Made by a program: the position numbers and the translations under genes. From Thermoplasmatales archaeon (GTDB taxonomy: Archaea; Thermoplasmatota; E2; DHVEG-1), in NCBI GenBank assembly GCA_023128855.1, contig JAGMDE010000105.1, forward strand, positions 1-6,361: 6,361 bases of DNA. The letters are read 5' to 3'. The notes beneath the pieces are model-generated. The model searched no databases. It was not told the DNA's origin and was given only the letters and a program-made list of their open reading frames with translations. This document shows positions 1 to 4,958 of the stretch, in pieces (within the stretch, counting starts at the first letter, position 1; each line of letters begins with the position of its first letter).

Positions 1-231
1 GCTGCCTATTGTTCTGCTATGGCTCATAGGATCATGACACTCCTTGAAAGGATAGGTGTCGAGGAGGACTTTGCCATAACCGGTGGGATAGCAAAGAACA
101 AGGGAGTGGTGACAAGACTTGAGAAAGAGGTTGGAATACCTATAATGAAAACCGAATACGACACACAGATCGCTGGTGCCATTGGTGCTGCTTTATTTGC
201 AAAAGCACTGCTTGATAAAGGTAAAAAATAA
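1..231 (+). CDS. BadF/BadG/BcrA/BcrD-family ATPase, C-terminal fragment (benzoyl-CoA reductase or 2-hydroxyacyl-CoA dehydratase activase type)
   Basis: Only the last 76 codons are present; the reading frame is open from base 1 and ends at TAA 229-231, so the start lies upstream. The fragment has two signatures of the ASKHA-fold activator ATPases: the glycine-rich T-G-G-I-A-K-N-K-G-V-V segment (fragment residues 27-37, adenosine-binding region) and D-T-Q-I-A-G-A-I-G-A-A-L (residues 54-65), where the Asp-x-Gln form is typical of benzoyl-CoA reductase ATPase subunits. In this family ATP hydrolysis drives low-potential electrons from a [4Fe-4S] cluster bridging two ATPase subunits into the ring- or acyl-reducing subunits. 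The ferredoxin gene starts 15 nt downstream and an iron-sulfur flavoprotein follows, which favours a benzoyl-CoA reductase subunit (BcrA/BcrD or BzdP/BzdQ) over a dehydratase activase. The cluster-binding cysteines and the N-terminal phosphate loop lie outside the window, so the subunit type cannot be decided. Cytoplasmic. Confidence 0.85.
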   Translation, partial: AAYCSAMAHRIMTLLERIGVEEDFAITGGIAKNKGVVTRLEKEVGIPIMKTEYDTQIAGAIGAALFAKALLDKGKK

Positions 232-235
232 CCTT

Positions 236-240
236 GAGGA
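236..240 (+). promoter_or_regulatory. Shine-Dalgarno site of the ferredoxin gene
   Basis: GAGGA lies 6 nt before the ATG at 247 and 5 nt after the preceding stop codon. It supports the 247 start and continuous translation from the ATPase gene into the ferredoxin gene. Confidence 0.7.
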
Positions 241-246
241 ATTCTA

Positions 247-534
247 ATGATAGCAAATTATGGATATAAGGATGGTTCTGGGGACTACTTCATAACCATA
301 GATACCGATAAATGCAACGGTTGTAAGGATTGCGCTAGTGCCTGTCCCTATGGGGTGTTGGACGTAGGGCCTAATGAGAACGACCCTTTATCCGATGATG
401 AGGTGGCATTTGTCACTGAAGCGGAGAGGAAGAAGATAAAATATACCTGTGCTCCCTGTAAACCAATGACTAATAGACCACCTTTACCATGTATGGCTGC
501 ATGTAAACAAGAGGCAATCTCCCATTCTTGGTGA
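247..534 (+). CDS. Two-cluster [4Fe-4S] ferredoxin, BzdM-like electron donor
   Basis: A 95-residue soluble ferredoxin. The first cluster motif is canonical: C23-x2-C26-x2-C29-x3-C33-P. The second is atypical: C68-x2-C71, then ten residues rich in Pro and basic side chains, then C82-x3-C86, with Lys instead of Pro after the last Cys. It can still supply four ligands. An acidic linker (about residues 39-60) separates the two halves, and the protein ends in His-Ser-Trp. The spacing and Pro-rich second loop resemble small ferredoxins encoded beside benzoyl-CoA reductase genes (BzdM of Azoarcus), from my knowledge of the family rather than an alignment. Position directly after the ATPase gene and before a NAD(P)H-type flavoprotein fits a carrier of low-potential electrons to the reductase. 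The start has a Shine-Dalgarno site; the stop lies 17 nt before the next start. Function as a ferredoxin is secure; the named partner is inferred. Confidence 0.85.
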   Translation: MIANYGYKDGSGDYFITIDTDKCNGCKDCASACPYGVLDVGPNENDPLSDDEVAFVTEAERKKIKYTCAPCKPMTNRPPLPCMAACKQEAISHSW

Positions 535-540
535 GACTGC

Positions 541-546
541 GAGGAG
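541..546 (+). promoter_or_regulatory. Shine-Dalgarno site that selects the 552 start of the flavoprotein gene
   Basis: GAGGAG ends 5 nt before the ATG at 552. The in-frame ATG at 528 lies inside the ferredoxin gene, has no comparable site, and would add eight residues not needed for the 2Fe-2S domain. The start is therefore placed at 552. Confidence 0.75.
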
Positions 547-551
547 ATATT

Positions 552-3059
552 ATGAGTATTTCCATGAGGATTAACGGTAACGAGGTTAAGGCCGAAAAGG
601 GTATGACAATTTTAGAGGCCGCACAGCAAAATGACATATATATACCAAGGCTTTGTTACCATCCAAGTCTCGGTAGTTCTCATGGTTTAAAACCAGTTAA
701 GGTAATTTATAGAGATGATGGTGAGTTCAAAGATGATGGCTCAGGACCTAAAGATGGTTTTTCTGGTTGTAGGCTTTGTCTTGTTGAAATAAAAGGTCAG
801 AAGGAGTTGGTTACCTCTTGTGATACTGTTGCTGAGGAAGGAATGGAGGTAAACTCTGAATCTGATGCGGTAAAAGAAGCACGTCGGGATAAACTTGTTG
901 AGATTCTAAGAGATCATCCTCATGCGTGTCTTCAATGTGCTCAACAGGAAGGCTGTTCAATAACACAATGCTCAACCAACGTCCCCGAGAACGAGCGATG
1001 CTGTCCCCTGCTAGGCCACTGTGAGCTACAGAAGATTGCACAATATGTTGGTATTAGACAGGATTTAACTAAATATGTTTTTAAGGATCTACCTAAACAC
1101 CAAAATGAACCGCTTTTTGAACGAGATGATAACCTCTGCATATCCTGTTTAAGATGTGTTAGAGCCTGCCGTGATCTCAGAGGTATAGAAACACTAGGAT
1201 TTGTTTATCAAAAAGATAAGGTTATTGTAGGTTCTACAAAGAGTTCTAAGTATGATGAGTCTGACTGTAGGTTCTGTACTACTTGTGTTGAGGTATGTCC
1301 TACAGGGGCACTCACTGATAAGGATTTGCCTCGAGGGGAAAAGGAAGATGTTTTGGTTCCCTGTAGAGCTAATTGTCCTGCAGGTGTTGATATTCCAAGA
1401 TATATCAGCCTCATCAAAGAAGGGAATTATTCTGAAGCAGATGCTGTAGTAAGAGAAAGAATACCATTTCCAGGTATACTCGGTCGTGTCTGTTTCCATC
1501 CTTGTGAGGATGAATGTCGTAGGGGTGAACTAAATCAACCAATGGCAATATGTGCTCTGAAATGGTTCGCCGCTGATAATGCTAATTCTTTCAAGGTTAA
1601 TGCTAAAAAACCCACGGGTAAAAAAGTGGCCATTGTAGGTAGTGGCCCATCAGGGCTTTCAGCTGCTTATTATCTAGCATTATCTGGGCATAGTGTAACT
1701 GTCTTTGAGGCTGAAGATAAGCTTGGAGGTATGCTCAGGTATGCAATACCTGATTATCGACTATCTACAAAAATTCTAGATAAAGAACTTGATATTCTTA
1801 CAAAATTAAATGTGGAATTTAAAACCAGCACATCCATTGGAAAAAAAGTAACTCTATCAGATCTACAGAAAGATTTCCAAGCTGTTTTTATTGGTAGTGG
1901 GGCATGGCTCAGCAAGAAAATACCTGTAGATGGCTCTGATCTAGATGGAGTGGAATTGGGTCTTGATTTTCTAAAAGATGCTAAAAAGAAGAATATAACT
2001 TCTATGAGTGGTAGGTTGGTAGTCATCGGTGGCGGTAATGTAGCAATGGATGTTGCTAGAACTGCTATTCGCTTGGGTGCTAGTGAGGTCCAGCTTGCCT
2101 GTTTGGAATGTAATGAAGAGATGCCAGCTCATGATTGGGAGATAGAAGAAGCAAAGGAAGAAGGCGTGGTGATGCATCCTTCTTGGGGTCCTAGTAAAAT
2201 TCTTGGTAAAGACGGTAAGGTCACTGGTATTGAACTGATTAAATGTACATCTGTTTTTGACAAAGGCGGTAAATTCGCTCCAAAATTTGACAGTTGTGAA
2301 ACGAAAAAGATTGAGACTGATAAAGTGATATTAGCAATTGGTCAAACCTCAGATACTTCTTGGGCTCAAGGGATAGGCACCAAAACAGGGACGATATCAA
2401 TCAACAAAGATATGCAAACTAATATCAAGGGTGTTTTTGCAGGCGGTGAGGTAGCTAGAGGGCCTGCTTCTGTGGTAGAAGCTGTTGCTGATGGGGCATC
2501 TGCTGCTTCAGCTATTGATAAATACCTTGGGGGTGACGGTAACATCTATCATACAATTACATCCAAAGAGTTAGATCCTCATATTGGAAAAGTAGAGGAT
2601 TTTGCTTTTATAAAGCGGGTGGATACCCCAAAAATAAGTCCAAATGTTAGAATTAAAAATTTTGAAATGGTGGAAAATTGTTATAATGAAAATCAGGCTA
2701 AACAGGAGGCGGAACGTTGTTTGAGATGCGACTTGCGTCTGAATATTTTGCCTGTTACATTTCCACCTGATAAATGGCTTGATCTTAACGATGAAAACGT
2801 TGCAGAGGTCCCAGCAGTAGAAGGTGTATATCAGCTACGAGATGAGAACAAGGTAATAATTGTAATAAAAGGTTCTCAGAACATGAAGGCAGATTTGCAG
2901 GAAAAGCTGAACTCTGAGACTAAAGCTAGATATTTCTGGTTTGAACCAGATCCTATGTATACCAAACGAGAGAGTGAATTAATACAGCAATTCCTTCAAC
3001 AATTTGGAAAGATGCCAGAGGGTGATGGGGTGGGGGATGATCTCGATGACCTCTTCTAA
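552..3059 (+). CDS. Multi-cluster iron-sulfur FAD/NAD(P) oxidoreductase, BzdV-like (NuoG-type N-terminus fused to GltD-type core)
   Basis: An 835-residue cytoplasmic flavoprotein, probably NAD(P)H:ferredoxin oxidoreductase. Domains in order: (1) 2Fe-2S domain with C35, C73, C76, C90, where the first two Cys are 37 residues apart, much more than in NuoG; (2) His-Cys cluster region H122-x3-C126-x2-C129-x5-C135, followed by C140, C150, C151 and G-H-C157-E-L-Q; (3) two [4Fe-4S] motifs, C196/C199/C202/C206 and C239/C242/C245/C249-P; (4) GltD-type N-terminal cluster region with C271, C275, C314, C318, C322; (5) FAD Rossmann motif G363-S-G-P-S-G368; (6) NAD(P) Rossmann motif G493-G-G-N-V-A498; (7) FAD-closing G-V-F-A-G-G-E (627-633); (8) C723-x2-C726; (9) a tail (about 750-835) resembling a decayed GIY-YIG fold and ending in acidic D-D-L-D-D-L-F. 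This architecture matches BzdV and GltD-like proteins linked to anaerobic aromatic degradation. The gene follows the ferredoxin gene closely and overlaps the next gene by 14 nt. Direction of electron flow and the NADH/NADPH preference cannot be read from sequence; bifurcation is possible but unproven. Confidence 0.88.
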   Translation: MSISMRINGNEVKAEKGMTILEAAQQNDIYIPRLCYHPSLGSSHGLKPVKVIYRDDGEFKDDGSGPKDGFSGCRLCLVEIKGQKELVTSCDTVAEEGMEVNSESDAVKEARRDKLVEILRDHPHACLQCAQQEGCSITQCSTNVPENERCCPLLGHCELQKIAQYVGIRQDLTKYVFKDLPKHQNEPLFERDDNLCISCLRCVRACRDLRGIETLGFVYQKDKVIVGSTKSSKYDESDCRFCTTCVEVCPTGALTDKDLPRGEKEDVLVPCRANCPAGVDIPRYISLIKEGNYSEADAVVRERIPFPGILGRVCFHPCEDECRRGELNQPMAICALKWFAADNANSFKVNAKKPTGKKVAIVGSGPSGLSAAYYLALSGHSVTVFEAEDKLGGMLRYAIPDYRLSTKILDKELDILTKLNVEFKTSTSIGKKVTLSDLQKDFQAVFIGSGAWLSKKIPVDGSDLDGVELGLDFLKDAKKKNITSMSGRLVVIGGGNVAMDVARTAIRLGASEVQLACLECNEEMPAHDWEIEEAKEEGVVMHPSWGPSKILGKDGKVTGIELIKCTSVFDKGGKFAPKFDSCETKKIETDKVILAIGQTSDTSWAQGIGTKTGTISINKDMQTNIKGVFAGGEVARGPASVVEAVADGASAASAIDKYLGGDGNIYHTITSKELDPHIGKVEDFAFIKRVDTPKISPNVRIKNFEMVENCYNENQAKQEAERCLRCDLRLNILPVTFPPDKWLDLNDENVAEVPAVEGVYQLRDENKVIIVIKGSQNMKADLQEKLNSETKARYFWFEPDPMYTKRESELIQQFLQQFGKMPEGDGVGDDLDDLF
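3032..3042 (+). promoter_or_regulatory. Shine-Dalgarno-like site supporting the 3046 start of the MBL gene
   Basis: GGGGATGATC at 3033-3042 matches 8 of 10 positions of the full anti-16S complement GGAGGTGATC and ends 3 nt before the ATG at 3046. It lies within the end of the flavoprotein gene, so the two are probably translationally coupled. Other in-frame ATGs at 3004, 3025 and 3037 are less well placed. Confidence 0.5.
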
Positions 3060-3684
3060 ACCTCAAGTGGAACCCTTAATTGTAGGTCCATTAATGTCAA
3101 ACTGTTATATTGTTTGGGATGAAAAGAAAAAACAAGGCGTAATTATTGATCCAGGTGATGATCCTCAAGATATATTGGACAGAGTAAAAGAACTTGGAAT
3201 AACAATTAAATACATACTTGCAACCCATGGTCATTTTGATCATGTAGGAGGAGTTGCTTTACTTAGACAAAACCTTAATGCAGAGTTTCTTGCTCATGAG
3301 AAGGATTTCTTTTTTATTGAAGATGGAAAGAATGCAGCTAACCGGTGGAATGTTGATATTGAGCAACCGCCAAGACCAGATCGTTTTATCAAAGAGGGTG
3401 ATAAGATTAAATTTGGGGAGTTTGAATTGGAAGTCTTACACACTCCAGGGCATTCGCCTGGTGGTGTAAGTTTTCTTTATGATCGTATGTTGTTCGGTGG
3501 TGACACGCTTTTCCAGGGTAGTATCGGTAGAACTGATTTTCGTCAGGGATCATTTGAGGTTTTATCTAACTCGATTAAAAAACGTCTTTACACTTTGCCT
3601 GATGATACTATTGTTTATACAGGTCATGGACCTGTGACTACTATTGGCGATGAGAAGAAATATAACGCTTTTGTGAGGGCCTAA
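3046..3684 (+). CDS. Metallo-beta-lactamase-fold hydrolase, glyoxalase II / YcbL-like
   Basis: From the ATG at 3046 the protein has 212 residues, the usual size for this family; the longer 226-residue form from 3004 adds a tail with no family resemblance. All dinuclear zinc-site residues are visible: T-H61-x-H63-x-D65-H66, H136 in H-T-P-G-H-S-P-G-G, D153 in G-G-D-T-L-F, and H194 in T-G-H-G-P. The G-S-I-G-R-T-D segment (158-164) is typical of the short glyoxalase-II-like (YcbL) group, which lacks the C-terminal glutathione-binding helical domain. Likely a cytoplasmic thioester hydrolase; the physiological substrate is unknown. It starts 14 nt inside the flavoprotein gene and its stop codon overlaps the next start by one base, so it is an operon member. 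An acyl-CoA or acyl-thiol clean-up role beside the benzoyl-CoA genes is an inference from position only. No missing key residue is seen. Confidence 0.87.
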   Translation: MTSSKPQVEPLIVGPLMSNCYIVWDEKKKQGVIIDPGDDPQDILDRVKELGITIKYILATHGHFDHVGGVALLRQNLNAEFLAHEKDFFFIEDGKNAANRWNVDIEQPPRPDRFIKEGDKIKFGEFELEVLHTPGHSPGGVSFLYDRMLFGGDTLFQGSIGRTDFRQGSFEVLSNSIKKRLYTLPDDTIVYTGHGPVTTIGDEKKYNAFVRA

Positions 3685-4415
3685 TGGATAAGAAAATTTC
3701 TGAGCTTAAAAAAATTGTAGCAACTTCAGACCAGATTGTTGCTTTCACGGGTGCAGGTTTCTCAGCTGAAAGTGGTATTTCTACCTTTAGGGGTGCTGGT
3801 GGTCTTTGGTCAAAGTATGATCCCAATATTTATGCAAATATCAATATCTTCATGCAAGATTCATCGTACTATTGGACTTTTTTTAGAGATGAAAGATATC
3901 CAGTTATTAAGAAAGCTAAGCCCAATGATGGTCATTATGCATTGGTTGAGTTGGAGAAACGTGGGAAACTTTACCGCGTAATAACTCAAAACATCGACGG
4001 GTTACATCAGGAAGCAGGACAATCTGATGTAATTGAACTTCATGGTAGTACCAGGAAGATTAATTGTTTGAGTTGTGGCAAAACGTATACGATGGATGAA
4101 ACTTACAAGTTATTGCAAAAGGAACTACCACCAAAATGCTCATGTGGAGGTAATTTAAAACCAAGTACCGTACTTTTTGGAGAGCCACTTCCACAAGTTG
4201 CACTTGATATGGCGACGCTTGCTTCTAAGAACTGTGACTTATTTCTTGTATTGGGAAGTTCACTTGTAGTTTATCCTGCAGCTTCAATGCCAAGGCTTGC
4301 TAAAAAAAGTGGAGCTGCTTTAGTTATTGTTAATATTGACTCAACTCCAATGGATAATATTGCTGATATTGTTATTAATGAGAGTGCTTCAAAGGTATTA
4401 ACCAAGCTAATATGA
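3684..4415 (+). CDS. cobB: NAD+-dependent protein deacylase, Sir2 family (class-U-like sirtuin)
   Basis: A complete sirtuin of 243 residues, the usual size for prokaryotic single-domain members. It removes acyl groups from lysine using NAD+, giving nicotinamide and O-acyl-ADP-ribose. Visible motifs: G23-A-G-F-S27 and G31-I-S-T-F-R36 (NAD and cofactor-loop), T101-Q-N-I-D105 (nicotinamide site), catalytic H120 in E-L-H-G, zinc ligands C128-x2-C131 and C152-x-C154 (the C-x-C-G-G form common in archaea), F-G-E at 165-167, G191-S-S-L-V-V-Y-P198, and V-N-I-D at 216-219. The Tyr-x-x-Arg pair that marks succinyl/glutaryl-specific sirtuins (SIRT5, E. coli CobB) is absent; the region reads Y-Y-W-T-F-F-R-D-E-R, closer to Thermotoga Sir2, so plain deacetylation or neutral-acyl removal is more likely. 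The start ATG shares a base with the upstream stop (TAATG) and follows GTGAGGG at 3673-3679, showing translational coupling. Last gene of the operon. Confidence 0.93.
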   Translation: MDKKISELKKIVATSDQIVAFTGAGFSAESGISTFRGAGGLWSKYDPNIYANINIFMQDSSYYWTFFRDERYPVIKKAKPNDGHYALVELEKRGKLYRVITQNIDGLHQEAGQSDVIELHGSTRKINCLSCGKTYTMDETYKLLQKELPPKCSCGGNLKPSTVLFGEPLPQVALDMATLASKNCDLFLVLGSSLVVYPAASMPRLAKKSGAALVIVNIDSTPMDNIADIVINESASKVLTKLI

Positions 4416-4439
4416 TGGAGCAATAGCTAGCAAATTTTA
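4416..4439 (-). repeat. Intergenic repeat copy 1
   Basis: Read on the minus strand this is TAAAATTTGCTAGCTATTGC followed by TCCA. It matches copy 3 at 15 of 17 positions over the TGC...TCCA core, and differs from copy 2 by two substitutions and one inserted T. It fills the 21-nt gap between the convergent sirtuin and split-barrel genes and includes the split-barrel stop codon. No convincing TATA box follows it on the minus strand. Confidence 0.65.
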
Positions 4440-4871
4440 ATATTCTACCCTTTCTCTATATCCAAATCCCTTAGTATAATCTGTAAAATGGCATATTTTT
4501 GGAGTTATCTTTATTATTATATTATCAGAGTCTATAGTCAAATCAGCCATTGTGGGGAATTTTAGTTTCAGCATTTCTAAGATTTCTTCAGTTTCCTCTT
4601 TATTTGCTACAATAGTTGCTTCTCCTTCCATTTGAATATTTATTATTTCGTCGAGATGTTCAGTTCTCTCATATACTGAAAAAGCAACATTTGGATTTTC
4701 TTTTATGCTTCTTGCTTTACGAGTTTGATTACTAGTTGAAAAGTAAAGAATAGGCCCTTTGTTAACATAAGCAACTGGATGGGTTAAAGGTTTATCCTTT
4801 TGTGTTGTTGCTAAGGTCATAAATTTCCTTTTTGAGAGGTAGTTAACAATTTCTTCTTTTATGTCTTCCAT
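4437..4871 (-). CDS. Pyridoxamine 5'-phosphate oxidase-like FMN-binding split-barrel protein
   Basis: A 144-residue cytoplasmic protein of the PNPOx-like split-barrel superfamily. Typical features: a short N-terminal helix, the first strand K-F-M-T-L-A-T-T (16-23), K-P-L-T-H-P-V-A-Y-V (27-36), L-Y-F-S-T-S-x3-R-K-A-R-S-I-K-E-N-P-N-V-A (42-63), the strand with M-E-G-E-A (about 81-85), and a C-terminal K-G-F-G-Y-R-E segment. The T-R-K-A and N-P-N-V-A elements are where this family contacts the flavin phosphate and forms the dimer. Members bind FMN, F420 or heme, and the ligand cannot be decided here; the protein is much shorter than true PdxH, so a role in vitamin B6 synthesis is unlikely. It is a single-gene transcription unit with its own TATA-like promoter and Shine-Dalgarno site, convergent with the sirtuin gene and 84 nt downstream of the peptidase gene. 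The biological role is unknown. Confidence 0.85.
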   Translation of the reverse strand: MEDIKEEIVNYLSKRKFMTLATTQKDKPLTHPVAYVNKGPILYFSTSNQTRKARSIKENPNVAFSVYERTEHLDEIINIQMEGEATIVANKEETEEILEMLKLKFPTMADLTIDSDNIIIKITPKICHFTDYTKGFGYRERVEY

Positions 4872-4880
4872 AATCCAGAT

Positions 4881-4923
4881 TCCTCCCTCTGTAGCAAGAT
4901 GGTAGTTTATTTTTCTTTATAAG
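4881..4923 (-). promoter_or_regulatory. Archaeal-type promoter and Shine-Dalgarno site of the split-barrel gene
   Basis: On the minus strand, CTTATAAAG (plus 4915-4923) is a good archaeal TATA box, preceded by an A-rich CCAAAATA stretch in the position of a BRE. A start site about 25 nt downstream would fall near 4890-4895, leaving a leader of about 20 nt containing GGGAGGA (plus 4881-4887), 9 nt before the ATG. Repeat copy 2 lies immediately upstream of the TATA box. Confidence 0.65.
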
Positions 4924-4928
4924 TATTT

Positions 4929-4958
4929 TGGAAGCGATACCTAGCAAATTATATTTTA
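4929..4958 (-). repeat. Intergenic repeat copy 2
   Basis: On the minus strand the core reads TTTGCTAGGTATCGCTTCCA. It begins a few bases after the peptidase stop codon and ends 6 nt before the TATA box of the split-barrel gene, so it spans the gap between the peptidase stop and that promoter. It has one T more than copies 1 and 3 in the GC(T)TCCA part. Confidence 0.65.

Noticed and set aside
528..551. Upstream ATG that would extend the flavoprotein by eight residues
   Set aside because: It lies in the ferredoxin gene's last codons without a Shine-Dalgarno site, whereas the ATG at 552 has GAGGAG 5 nt upstream and starts directly at the 2Fe-2S domain.
811..2177. Several minus-strand open frames of 66-101 codons opposite the flavoprotein gene
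   Set aside because: They overlap a gene with unambiguous domain content, have no recognisable domains and no convincing ribosome sites; they are by-products of its codon use.
3004..3045. Longer MBL protein starting at 3004
   Set aside because: The extra 14 residues have no family resemblance and would increase the overlap with the flavoprotein gene to 56 nt; the start at 3046 has a better ribosome site and gives the usual family length.
3865..3930. Possible desuccinylase or deglutarylase specificity of the sirtuin
   Set aside because: The Tyr-x-x-Arg pair required in SIRT5/CobB-type enzymes is not found in the corresponding segment (residues 62-81).
4416..4439. Repeat copies as tRNA 3' ends or attachment-site remnants, because each ends in TCCA
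   Set aside because: No T-arm or acceptor stem can be formed with the flanks, and no integrase gene is present in the window.
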